Below, piece after piece: positions 17,211-24,104 of a stretch of 25,760 nucleotides of DNA. The DNA is taken from contig UQVS01000027.1 in assembly GCA_900544615.1 (NCBI GenBank), forward strand, positions 1-25,760, written 5' to 3'. The notes below the pieces were generated by a model. It did not search any database. It worked only from the letters and a program-made list of their open reading frames with translations, and was not told where the DNA came from. Origin of the DNA: an uncultured Oscillibacter sp. (GTDB taxonomy: Bacteria > Bacillota > Clostridia > Oscillospirales > Oscillospiraceae). Every line of letters starts with the position of its first letter. Position 1 is the stretch's first letter. Position numbers and translations under genes: made by a program.

Positions 17211-17316
17211 TTTATACAACGGGGATTCGTATTCCATGGAGCGACTTTGAAATAGATATGGAAAATCCATCTTATGCCCCGCATTTTACTCCCCAAAAAT
17301 CCAATGCGCAAGAAGC
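17211..17316. repeat. repeat copy A: diverged inverton promoter half
   Basis: This stretch aligns with 20067-20171 in the same orientation over about 105 bp, with roughly three quarters of positions identical by eye. Shared parts include TTTATACAACGG, TTTGAAATAGATATGGAAAA and AAAATCCAATG. The sequence matching the recombination site is decayed here (ACAACGGGGATTCG, then TATTCC), and no second inverted copy is seen nearby, so this copy would be locked. Confidence 0.75.
17283..17311 (-). promoter_or_regulatory. sigma-A promoter-like sequence upstream of SLH gene
   Basis: On the - strand TTGCGC (17311-17306) and TAAAAT (17288-17283) are separated by 17 bp. The arrangement is the same as in repeat copy B at 20139-20167, with the spacer also conserved. 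It points to the SLH gene at 16952. Confidence 0.6.
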
Positions 17317-17525
17317 TTTTTGTAAAAATAGATAGCTAATAGCGCCGCCGGTGCTGAATGTGTTAGACTCATCCAGCGGCATGATCTGCCGGGTAAAGAA
17401 CGCCGCCGCTTTCTCCATGACGCCACATTCAGCGTGTCGGCTTCGTCCTCCGCTGCAAGTGCCGCTGTTGGGACCAACCCCACCAGTAGGCAAGCACTTC
17501 AGACTTGCCAATATTCGTTTTTCAT
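17286..17525 (-). pseudogene. remnant of an exported protein (broken signal peptide)
   Basis: From an ATG at 17525, with TAGGAGG 11 nt upstream, the frame reads MKNEYWQV, meets TGA, and then continues in the same frame as CLLVGLVPTAALAAEDEADT, which is clearly the end of a signal peptide with its cleavage site. Another frame across the gap reads KRILASL, so small indels have probably scrambled the n-region. The remaining 55 or so codons lose protein character before a stop at 17286 inside repeat copy A. I read it as the 5' stump of a former surface-protein gene. Confidence 0.5.
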
Positions 17526-17776
17526 CGTGCTGTATGCCTCCTATATCTCCGTTTTGTTTTTTGTCCCGCACTCCGGGGCCGGGTCAACAACATCAAAAAC
17601 CGCCCCTTTGTGGCCTCCCCGGTTTGCTCCGGCAGGCTGTCCGCCAGATATTCCATCGCATTATTCTGCTCGGGCAGACTGGCTTCTCCGGGTGGCAGCC
17701 GCTTCAGCTCCCCAGCCAGGACGTCCCGCTAATCCCTGTTTGGAAACCGTGCTCAGGGCTGCGGGGGAAAATACGC
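17526..17776. other. gap with possible coding remnants
   Basis: Downstream of the zinc-ribbon gene on the - strand. No intact gene or clear terminator is seen. One - strand frame gives protein-like text (LPEQNNAMEYLADSLPEQ) without a start site, so it may be the decayed end of an older gene. Confidence 0.35.
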
Positions 17777-18889
17777 TCATACAGCAAGACCCCTTCCGTT
17801 ATCTGCTCTCCGAGGCTGGCGAACCTTTCCCGCGCACACCGGGCAGCCGCACTTCTGCACCCCGGCTCTGGAATAAATGAGGGCTTTCCAGATGTGGCCG
17901 TTGGCGCACTGCCACCAGACCTTACGATGGCTGCCTGCGGTCACCATCTGCGGGGTAAAGCTGCCATTCAAAGTGGGGTGCCACTGTGCGGCTACCGTTG
18001 GTTCCGCAGTGGCCAGGTCATTGAAGCCCGGCAGAACTCTCTTGTTGGCACAATAGGGGCAACCGCTGCCGCGCATTGTGCGGGTGGCAATGACCGCCTG
18101 ATAGCTGTGGTTCTTTTCGCATCGCCACCATGCCTTCCGGTTGCTGTAAGCGGAGATGGAATCCGGGGTCAGGGAACCGTTTCTCACCGTATCCCACTCC
18201 TTTGCCAGCTCTGGGTATTGAGAAGCCAAATCGTTGAACCCCGGCAGAATCTGCTTCCCGGCACAGACCGGGCAACCGGCACCGGAGACCGTCCGGGACG
18301 CGACGGCGGCCTGCCATCTGTGTCCCAAAGAGCACCGCCACCAAACCTTGCGGCCCGTTTTAGCCGTGACCTTTTCCGGCGTCAAAGCACCATTCTTCTC
18401 TATATCCCATTCCTTTACCAGCCGTGGGAACTGAGAGGCCAGATCGTTCTCGCCGGGCTGCACCAGCCTGCCAGCGCAGACCGGGCAGCCGCAGCCGCCG
18501 GAGACCCGGGAATTGATCTGGGCCCGCCAGGAGTGTCCCTTCTCACAAACCCACCACGCAAGGTGGTGGCTTCCCGCCGGGAATTCAGACGGCTTTCGCG
18601 GGGCATTTTTCCGCGTATCCCACTGAACAGCAAGATCCGGGTACAGCGATGCAAAGTCATTGCTCTGTCCCAATTTTTTACCGGCACAGTAAGGACAACC
18701 GCTTCCGGCGGTGCGGGTATAGACCAGCGCCTGCCAGGAATGGCCGCTTCCGCACCGCCACCAGACCATGGTGTGACTGCCGTGGGTCACCCCATCCGGT
18801 GTCAGAGGGAGATTTTTCTCACCGTCCCATTCCTCCAGTAAATACTGCCGGTCATACTTCCGGCAGAAATCATACAGGCTTTCGCTCAT
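17777..18889 (-). CDS. five-repeat zinc-ribbon (treble-clef, DUF4379-like) protein
   Basis: A 370-residue protein made of five repeats of about 70 residues. Each repeat has a WW.C...H.W or WW.C...H.Y motif followed by a CP.C pair (for example WWRCGSGHSW, then GCPYC), so each probably binds one zinc with CX3H and CX2C ligands. A conserved linker of the form NDLA...P.L..EWD separates them. This matches the probable zinc-ribbon family DUF4379, whose function is not established; nucleic-acid binding is a guess. The start at 18889 is chosen because it overlaps the metallopeptidase stop as ATGA and has GGGAGG 8 nt upstream; a longer frame to 18934 lies inside the upstream gene. No signal peptide is seen, so it is likely cytoplasmic. 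It should share the metallopeptidase promoter. Confidence 0.82.
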   Translation of the reverse strand: MSESLYDFCRKYDRQYLLEEWDGEKNLPLTPDGVTHGSHTMVWWRCGSGHSWQALVYTRTAGSGCPYCAGKKLGQSNDFASLYPDLAVQWDTRKNAPRKPSEFPAGSHHLAWWVCEKGHSWRAQINSRVSGGCGCPVCAGRLVQPGENDLASQFPRLVKEWDIEKNGALTPEKVTAKTGRKVWWRCSLGHRWQAAVASRTVSGAGCPVCAGKQILPGFNDLASQYPELAKEWDTVRNGSLTPDSISAYSNRKAWWRCEKNHSYQAVIATRTMRGSGCPYCANKRVLPGFNDLATAEPTVAAQWHPTLNGSFTPQMVTAGSHRKVWWQCANGHIWKALIYSRAGVQKCGCPVCAGKVRQPRRADNGRGLAV

Positions 18890-20055
18890 GTGTCCGCCTC
18901 CCATGTCCGGGACAGCATTTCCATTGCGGCCCATGTCAGCGGCTCCGTCTCGGAAAAATCCTTCCCCAGCAGATAGGCGCGGAACACTTCAGCAAAGTAC
19001 TCCTCCACATTCTTTCGACAGTAATCCCTGTGCAGAAATGCGGCCATCAGAACCTGCTCTTTCTGGAACGCGTTCGTTATGGCGGCTTCTTCCTGTGCCG
19101 ACGCATATTGCTCTTCAAAATGTCCCATCTCATGGAGAACTGTGGTGTTATCCCGCAGGAAAGCGCTGGCACCCACATCCACGCAGATATTTTTCCCGGA
19201 TGGGATCGTAACACCCAGCCCGCCGGCATAGGACGCGTTCAGCGTTTCCAGACCGGAGGTCATAAAGCGCAGCTCCCAGTCTCGCTCCGCAAATTCCTCC
19301 AGAACGGCCTCCGGCATCGCCGCGAGGTAGACACGGGAACGGAAGGAATGGCGAACAGCGTCCTCATTTTCATATGTAAGGCGGAAACCGGACAGAGAAA
19401 CTGGCCGCAGCGTGCTTTCGGTATCCTCCGGCACATGGTGGAGGGAGAGGATCATGCTGACGGCCTCAGCCCTTGTCACAGACTGTTCCGGGTGGAACAA
19501 GCCTGTGCCGTCATCCGGGATCAGACCCAGCGCGGCGGCACATTCGATCTGATTCCGCTCTTCCGAAGGCAGACTGCCCAGATCGTGAAAGCGTTCCTCT
19601 TTCTGCGGCCACGGCGTCGCGGCTGTGGCGGCAAACACAAGACAGACGGCATCTCTTCTTGTCAGGCAGTCTCCCGCAGCATGACCGTTATTGGCGTCCA
19701 AATAGGCGTTGATCATCAGCAAAGGGCTTTCCAGCCAGTAAGCATCCAGTCCCTCAAAGCGATTCAGATAACGTCCCAGCATCGTGGCAAATCCCAGCAT
19801 GGTCACAGGGCGGTCCGGCGCGAACTGCCCGTTTCCAATCCCGGACACAATGCCCTCTTCCGTGGCCTCCATGATATCCTCATACCAGATATTTCCCGGG
19901 TTCACATCTGTATAACCCTGCGTCTCAATGGCCACGGCGGGTACAGACACAGCTGCTGCAAAAAAGCATACAGAGACGATCGCCGCAGCTAACCGCTGAA
20001 AAGCCGGCTTATACAGGATACTTAACTTCCAACAGGGCAAAACACTTCGCTTCAT
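18886..20055 (-). CDS. SLH-anchored lethal-factor/PPEP-like zinc metallopeptidase
   Basis: A 389-residue exported protease. Residues about 16-43 are a signal or membrane segment (RLAAAIVSVCFFAAAVSVPAVA). About 47-215 hold SLH domains (YTDVNPGNIWYEDIMEATEEGIVSG, then SVTRAEAVSMILSL). The C-terminal domain has His308-Glu309-x-x-His312 (VLHEMGHFEEQ), Glu352 in EEYFAEVF, and Tyr345 seven residues before it. This HExxH, Tyr and ExFAExF pattern is that of the anthrax lethal factor-like M34 group, which includes the Pro-Pro endopeptidases that cut surface adhesins in Clostridioides difficile. The substrate cannot be told from sequence. GAGGGAG precedes the ATG. The promoter lies inside the candidate invertible segment. 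It overlaps the zinc-ribbon gene by ATGA. Confidence 0.85.
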   Translation of the reverse strand: MKRSVLPCWKLSILYKPAFQRLAAAIVSVCFFAAAVSVPAVAIETQGYTDVNPGNIWYEDIMEATEEGIVSGIGNGQFAPDRPVTMLGFATMLGRYLNRFEGLDAYWLESPLLMINAYLDANNGHAAGDCLTRRDAVCLVFAATAATPWPQKEERFHDLGSLPSEERNQIECAAALGLIPDDGTGLFHPEQSVTRAEAVSMILSLHHVPEDTESTLRPVSLSGFRLTYENEDAVRHSFRSRVYLAAMPEAVLEEFAERDWELRFMTSGLETLNASYAGGLGVTIPSGKNICVDVGASAFLRDNTTVLHEMGHFEEQYASAQEEAAITNAFQKEQVLMAAFLHRDYCRKNVEEYFAEVFRAYLLGKDFSETEPLTWAAMEMLSRTWEADT

Positions 20056-20066
20056 GGAACTCCCTC

Positions 20067-20171
20067 TTTATACAACGGAATCTATATTCCGTTGTGCAAT
20101 TTTGAAATAGATATGGAAAACCCATTCCTACGTTCCGTATTCTACTCCCCCAAAATCCAATGTGCAAGGAT
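20067..20171. repeat. repeat copy B: intact inverton promoter half
   Basis: Direct-orientation counterpart of 17211-17316. It contains the intact inner recombination-site candidate (20075-20092) and the promoter at 20139-20167. It ends just beyond the -35 element. Confidence 0.75.
20139..20167 (-). promoter_or_regulatory. sigma-A promoter-like sequence for the metallopeptidase operon
   Basis: On the - strand TTGCAC (20167-20162) and TAGAAT (20144-20139) are 17 bp apart. Expected start is near 20132, giving a leader of about 75 nt that includes the inner recombination site. Conservation of both boxes and the spacing in repeat copy A supports function. Confidence 0.65.
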
Positions 20172-20244
20172 TTTGTCGAAAAAACAGGTGAAATAAGCAC
20201 AAAGAAATGAGCCATGAAGAAGGTATCTGCATGGCTCCTGGAAG

Positions 20245-20285
20245 AAGCGCCCATTTCCCTTTTTGCAAAGGAGAAATGGGCGCTT
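20245..20285 (-). terminator. hairpin inside the invertible segment, likely terminator
   Basis: A 13-bp perfect stem (20245-20257 with 20273-20285) has a 15-nt loop that can itself pair. It lies about 70 bp beyond the recombinase stop. It would block read-through from the recombinase gene into the metallopeptidase operon in either orientation of the segment. The U-tract is weak on both strands. Confidence 0.55.
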
Positions 20286-20356
20286 GTTTCCTGTTTCAGC
20301 CTGCCGAAAGCCCGGTCAGACTGTTCATGGTTCACATACGGAATATAGATTCCGTT

Positions 20357-21205
20357 TCAGAGCACCAGCTGCAGCCGTTCCAGCTGACGGCGGTGCTCCT
20401 GTCCTGTGGTCATCAGGTAGATGCGGGTGGTTTCAATGCTGGAATGGCCCAAGATGTCCGCCAGCTTTGCAATGTCCTTGTAGACCCGGTAATAAATCGT
20501 GGCAAACAGATGCCGGAGATTATGGGGAAATACCTTGGAGGGCTCCACATCGGCTTTTTGACAGAGCCGCTTCATCTCAGCCCAGATCTGGCATCGCCCC
20601 ATGGGCTTTCCGCCTCTGGTGAGAAAAATCTCGCCAGAGGTGATTTTTTGCTTTTTCGCGTATTTCAGCAGCCTCCTGCACAGCTTTCCCGGCAGCAGGA
20701 TGGTGCGGATCTTGCCCTTCAGCGAGATGGTGGTACGGCCTTCCTTTGCCGCCTCCACGGTGATATAGCGCACCTCGCTGACTCGGATGCCGGTGGCGCA
20801 GATCGTTTCCATGACCAGCGCAATCCGCTCCCGTCCTGACTCGCGGGCTGCCGTGATGAGACGCTCATAGTCCTCACGGCCCAATTCCTGCCCGGCATCC
20901 CGGAACAGACGGCGCTGGACCTTCAGGTAATGAGCGCGGCAATCTGTCCAACCGAGAAAAGTAAATAGATCATTGATGGCAGCCAGAGATGCGTTGACGG
21001 TGGAAGGGGAATAGCCACCCACGCTTTGCAGATGTTCTTTCCAAGCTACGACAGCGTCCTTGGTAACAGGCTGCCCATCCAGGTACAGGAAGAAAGCCCG
21101 TACGCTTCGGAGGTATTTTTCAATGGTCGCAGGGGTTCGTTCCGCCCGGACAAGGGAGGACGCAAAGGCGGCGATCTGTTCGTTGGTAAGATAGTGTTGT
21201 TCCAT
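20357..21205 (-). CDS. tyrosine recombinase (XerC/D-like, candidate invertase)
   Basis: A 282-residue phage-integrase-family recombinase. The N-terminal SAM-like core-binding domain covers about residues 1-90. The catalytic set is complete: Arg141 (ATGIRVSEV), Lys165, His228 and Arg231 (FPHNLRH), His254 (ILGHSS) and the nucleophile Tyr263 (TTRIYL). It is short and lacks the extra N-terminal arm-binding domain usual for integrative-element integrases, which fits a simple invertase or Xer-like enzyme. AAGGAGA precedes the ATG by 6 nt. Its 3' end abuts one of two inverted 18-bp sites, so its likely substrate is the adjacent promoter segment. The alternative is that it integrates the element and the sites are part of an attachment region. 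Confidence 0.9.
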   Translation of the reverse strand: MEQHYLTNEQIAAFASSLVRAERTPATIEKYLRSVRAFFLYLDGQPVTKDAVVAWKEHLQSVGGYSPSTVNASLAAINDLFTFLGWTDCRAHYLKVQRRLFRDAGQELGREDYERLITAARESGRERIALVMETICATGIRVSEVRYITVEAAKEGRTTISLKGKIRTILLPGKLCRRLLKYAKKQKITSGEIFLTRGGKPMGRCQIWAEMKRLCQKADVEPSKVFPHNLRHLFATIYYRVYKDIAKLADILGHSSIETTRIYLMTTGQEHRRQLERLQLVL

Positions 21206-21240
21206 GGCGGTTCTCCTTGTGATAAAGCGTGATGGGTTTC

Positions 21241-21270
21241 ATTTTACCGGTTGGAAGATATCCTGTGCAA
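21241..21270 (-). promoter_or_regulatory. promoter-like sequence of the recombinase gene
   Basis: On the - strand TTGCAC (21270-21265) and TAAAAT (21246-21241) are separated by 18 bp, and the -10 lies about 35 bp from the start codon. The boxes closely match those of the metallopeptidase and SLH promoters. Confidence 0.55.
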
Positions 21271-21765
21271 GAGAAAGCACAACGCATCAATGTGGGCACT
21301 TCTTAGGTGGGTGTGATATTAACTCTGTTGGAGAAGATGTTCAAGTCTTTACCGATTCTTTCTGACCTTTGGATACTGGATTTGGAAAAAAGCCCAGATT
21401 GGCGGGTATGAAGCCAACGCTGCCTGTGGCGGCGCAGTTGCAAGCATCGCATTTTGATGTCAAAATACTGCTTGCTGGGGTAAACCCCAGTCCCCCATGC
21501 CGCCCGCGGGCGGAAACTTCTCGACAGATTGCCGGAAAGTAGCATATAAAATCGGGTTCGGCCATATGGGTCTGTTGACAAAGTACTGCAAAAGCCAGCG
21601 CCATATGGTAAAATTTAACAGGGTTATGCTGAATGATGACCAGAAGTCCTGAAAACAATGCAGACTGCTTGCAGTAATATATAACCCCCCTTCCCTTAAA
21701 AGGTCATAGTTTTGAAGCATTTACTTCAAGCCAAGCTGCTGCCACTGTGAACGATCCGTTGATAC
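21271..21765. other. intergenic stretch, probably repeat-derived
   Basis: No gene is supported; three overlapping - strand frames of 86-105 codons lack ribosome binding sites and look like translations of a noncoding repeat. Several short inverted repeats are visible around 21440-21510, for example ATTTTGA with TCAAAAT, CTGGGGT with ACCCCAG, and CCGCCCGCGGGCGG. I suspect a dispersed intergenic repeat or transposon remnant. Confidence 0.4.
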
Positions 21766-21811
21766 GCAAAAAGGTTACCCCACTTCTTTTTCAAGAAGTG
21801 GGGTAACCTTT
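21766..21811 (-). terminator. strong intrinsic terminator
   Basis: A perfect 19-bp stem (21770-21788 with 21793-21811) is closed by a GAAA tetraloop on the - strand and followed by T residues. It ends the two-gene regulator transcript. Confidence 0.88.
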
Positions 21812-21833
21812 CGTGCGTCAGCTATTCTGCATA

Positions 21834-22034
21834 TCAACTTTTCCTCGCAAAGAACTCCGACATGGTAATGCCCAACCCATCGCAGATCCGCTCAATCGTG
21901 TCGACAGATAATTGTCCGCCGCGGCGTTCGCTGTTTTTCAGGGTCGAATGAGATACATCGCATATCTGAGACAGCTTAAAAAACGTAAGACTCCGCTCAT
22001 CTGCCAACTCTCTCACTATTGCAATCGTGTTCAT
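21834..22034 (-). CDS. small XRE-family helix-turn-helix regulator
   Basis: A 66-residue single-domain Cro/CI-type protein. The helix-turn-helix (LTFFKLSQICDVSHSTLKNSERR) spans about residues 14-36, followed by the usual DTIERICDGLGITMSEFF helix pair. The ATG at 22034 is preferred because AAAGGCGGGG lies just upstream; the frame extends 11 codons further to 22067. It follows the S24 repressor gene by 39 bp on the same strand and ends just before a strong terminator. It probably acts with that repressor on the divergent promoters. Confidence 0.85.
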   Translation of the reverse strand: MNTIAIVRELADERSLTFFKLSQICDVSHSTLKNSERRGGQLSVDTIERICDGLGITMSEFFARKS

Positions 22035-22073
22035 CAAATCCCCGCCTTTCAGCATTTTAATTTTCAAAGTTTC

Positions 22074-22898
22074 TTACAGCACACGCCCAATGACTCGAAA
22101 TCCTCGTTCCGGGCTAATGATTCGATCAGAATAGTCTTTGTTATACGAAATCAAAACCGGCTGCATGTGGAGCCTTCCGTAGCTGTCCGTAAATGCGTCA
22201 CGGTCGCTCTCGTCAGGCTCCCGCTCCCCATAGGATTTCAAATAGCCCTCACCGTCATAGACGAACACACCGACCTGGCCTATCGAGAGCGTCTCGCACC
22301 GCTCTACCCAGACGATCTGCCCGTCATGGTAGACCGGCTCCATACTGTTGCCGGATACTCTAACGCCAAAATCCGCTTCCGCCGGGACTGCGTTTTCCGG
22401 AAAACTGACCATCTCAAAGTTGTCCTCATCCAAGAAACTGCCTGTACCGGCTGAGACTCTGAGATTGCTGACAGGCTTATCGATATAGCGGATCGTATTC
22501 ATGGGCGTTGGCATGGGATTGTATTTACCGGTAGCGATCAGATCCTCTCGGTAAGCACGAACCTTTTCCGCCCCCACTTCGTTGAGCAGAGGCGTGTGTT
22601 CTCCGGTAAAGGCAGCAAGGCCATCCTCAAGATCCAGCGCATAGCAGATCGCCAGCAGTTGGTATGCATTGGGAACAGTCAGGCCATTCGTCCACTTCCC
22701 CAGCGCGGATTGGCTTACATCTACACCAAAGTCCTTCAATGTTGTGCAGAATTCTTTTTTACTCAGCTTTCGGTTTTTGAGTTCTTCCGAAAGCCTTGTA
22801 CCAATCACATTGTTCCGCTTCTCAGTCTCAGCACTGTATCTCAAACCGTTTTTTGAAGGAGTCGGAAACGGGATAACCGTTGTTTTCTGACTGTTCAT
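22074..22898 (-). CDS. XRE-S24 repressor (CI/LexA-like, autocleaving type)
   Basis: A 274-residue two-domain repressor. Residues about 30-95 are a helix-turn-helix domain (SKKEFCTTLKDFGVDVSQSALGKWTNGLTVP). About 165-274 are an S24 peptidase-like domain with Ser185 (VSGNSMEPVYHDGQIVWV) and Lys221 (GYLKSYG) as the catalytic pair. Ala150-Gly151 is a possible self-cleavage site. Such proteins keep an element silent and are inactivated after DNA damage. It is read from a near-consensus promoter at 22928-22957 and is divergent from the ImmA-like gene, with a dyad operator between. It should repress both directions. Confidence 0.88.
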   Translation of the reverse strand: MNSQKTTVIPFPTPSKNGLRYSAETEKRNNVIGTRLSEELKNRKLSKKEFCTTLKDFGVDVSQSALGKWTNGLTVPNAYQLLAICYALDLEDGLAAFTGEHTPLLNEVGAEKVRAYREDLIATGKYNPMPTPMNTIRYIDKPVSNLRVSAGTGSFLDEDNFEMVSFPENAVPAEADFGVRVSGNSMEPVYHDGQIVWVERCETLSIGQVGVFVYDGEGYLKSYGEREPDESDRDAFTDSYGRLHMQPVLISYNKDYSDRIISPERGFRVIGRVL

Positions 22899-22927
22899 AA
22901 AGAAACCCTCCGTCTTAGGATAATCCC

Positions 22928-22957
22928 ATTATACACGGGGACAGCTATTCTTGTCAA
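22928..22957 (-). promoter_or_regulatory. promoter of the repressor gene
   Basis: Consensus TTGACA (22957-22952) and TATAAT (22933-22928) on the - strand with an 18-bp spacer, about 30 bp from the repressor start. Confidence 0.85.
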
Positions 22958-22988
22958 TCGCAAATAGCTTGTTGCGCTACAAATGCGA
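22958..22988. promoter_or_regulatory. dyad operator between divergent promoters
   Basis: TCGCA at 22958-22962 is mirrored by TGCGA at 22984-22988, with TAGC and GCTA inside, giving an imperfect dyad. It touches both -35 boxes, so a bound repressor would block both promoters. Confidence 0.65.
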
Positions 22989-22990
22989 CA

Positions 22991-23019
22991 TTGACATAGC
23001 TTTATAAGATTGTTATGAT
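22991..23019 (+). promoter_or_regulatory. promoter of the ImmA-like gene
   Basis: TTGACA (22991-22996) and TATGAT (23014-23019) with an ideal 17-bp spacer, about 60 bp upstream of the start codon. Confidence 0.85.
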
Positions 23020-23081
23020 GGGGTCATAGCCAAGGGAACACCTTCCCTTCCATGACAGCTAAGATGTGAGGAGGAACGCGG

Positions 23082-23804
23082 ATGCCGATTTTATCTCGGA
23101 AAGATCTTGAACGGATATCACGCAGAGTGCTGTTCCGCTATCTGACGCTGTCAGACCGCAAAATGGATCGCATCGACCCGGTCGACTTTGCGGAAAAGAT
23201 CTGCGGACTTCATTTCGCGTTTGCGGATATGAGCGTAACGGGCTCGATCCTTGGACTGACCTCCTATAGCGACGTCGATCTCACCATATCCGTTCCCCGT
23301 GGAAACGGGTCAGTCCAGGAATTTCACTTGAACGGCAATATCGCCTATGTGGATCAAAACCTCGCAAATGCGGGATCGGTGGGACGGTTGAATTTCACTC
23401 TGGTACATGAAGCCGCGCATCAGATTCTCGGTATGCTTTACCCGGAGGAATACAATCCAAGCGCGCAGCCGTTCATCTGCCGCCTTGCGGATGAACGCTG
23501 CTCATACCCCATCACCGATTGGGTAGAATGGCAAACAAATGTGCTGACGGCGTATCTCCTACTCCCCCGTGAGCTGATCGACCGCTACATGGATGAGCTT
23601 GGCCTTGGCCGGCAGATCAAACTCCTGAACAAAGTATTTGCTCCCAAGGAATATGCGCTGTTTTCTGAAATGGCAAAGCGTTTGGGCGTCTCGAAAACAG
23701 CATTATCCATTCGTCTGGACAATCTTGGCATGATCGGCCGAAATGATTTTAGTGATCCGTATGCGCCCATCCATATTTATGCGGATGACTTTGACACAGC
23801 ATAG
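23082..23804 (+). CDS. ImmA/IrrE-family metallopeptidase
   Basis: A 240-residue zinc protease of the COG2856 type. The active site is His109-Glu110-x-x-His113 (LVHEAAHQILG), and Glu149 with Asn153 (EWQTN) gives the third ligand region. The C-terminal part (LFSEMAKRLGVSKTALSIRLDNLGMI) contains the helix-turn-helix-like segment usual in this family. In ICEBs1 the ImmA protease cleaves the ImmR repressor to release the element; here the divergent S24 repressor or the small XRE protein is the likely target. AGGAGG precedes the ATG. The next small gene starts 15 bp after its stop. Confidence 0.9.
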   Translation: MPILSRKDLERISRRVLFRYLTLSDRKMDRIDPVDFAEKICGLHFAFADMSVTGSILGLTSYSDVDLTISVPRGNGSVQEFHLNGNIAYVDQNLANAGSVGRLNFTLVHEAAHQILGMLYPEEYNPSAQPFICRLADERCSYPITDWVEWQTNVLTAYLLLPRELIDRYMDELGLGRQIKLLNKVFAPKEYALFSEMAKRLGVSKTALSIRLDNLGMIGRNDFSDPYAPIHIYADDFDTA

Positions 23805-23819
23805 GAGGTAGTTGTTATT

Positions 23820-24053
23820 ATGGCAAAAATCAATTCCAAAGCGCTTGACCCGCAGCGGTATGCCTGCATCCAAGCCGAGCAGCGGGAGCTTGAGCAGCAG
23901 TACTCCACCCATATCACCATGGCACGGCTTTGCCCGTATTGTAAGCTGCGACTTGAAACGCTCTGCAAAGGGGCCCACGGCGCGACATACCTGAAGTGCC
24001 CGCAATGCGGAGAGGCGGTTTTCTTCCCGCCTGTTGTATTCCGCATCGCATAA
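23820..24053 (+). CDS. small zinc-ribbon protein
   Basis: A 77-residue protein with two Cys pairs, CPYC near residue 38 and CPQC near residue 61, forming one zinc ribbon. The N-terminal 30 residues are helical and charged. TAGGAGG lies 11 nt ahead of the ATG. It is co-transcribed with the ImmA-like gene. Function is unknown; a regulatory or adaptor role is likely from size and context. Confidence 0.75.
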   Translation: MAKINSKALDPQRYACIQAEQRELEQQYSTHITMARLCPYCKLRLETLCKGAHGATYLKCPQCGEAVFFPPVVFRIA

Positions 24054-24104
24054 CCGCGAATAATCGATCTGTCCCCAACAATTAAATACCAAGTATGAGC
24101 CTCG

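Larger units (their letters stand above)
20075..20355. promoter_or_regulatory. candidate invertible promoter segment (inverton)
   Basis: Two 18-bp sites, ACGGAATCTATATTCCGT at 20075-20092 and ACGGAATATAGATTCCGT at 20338-20355, are exact reverse complements. Each site has dyad arms (ACGGAAT and ATTCCGT) around an asymmetric 4-bp centre (CTAT or ATAG), as in tyrosine recombinase core sites; opposite centres predict inversion rather than deletion. The 245 bp between them hold a hairpin (20245-20285) and a promoter facing the metallopeptidase. The outer site begins 2 bp from the recombinase stop codon and the inner site lies 20 bp from the metallopeptidase start. The present orientation would be ON. 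Inversion would aim the promoter antisense into the recombinase gene. Confidence 0.7.

Noticed and set aside
16956..17280. Riboswitch in the SLH gene leader
   Set aside because: Some short segments recall cyclic-di-GMP aptamers, but the conserved core sequences are absent.
17272..17571. 99-codon - strand frame next to the signal-peptide stump
   Set aside because: It is a different frame of the same broken gene and its start lacks a ribosome binding site at the right spacing.
20009..20335. 108-codon - strand frame across the invertible segment
   Set aside because: It crosses the recombination site and promoter and overlaps the start of the metallopeptidase gene; no ribosome binding site supports it.
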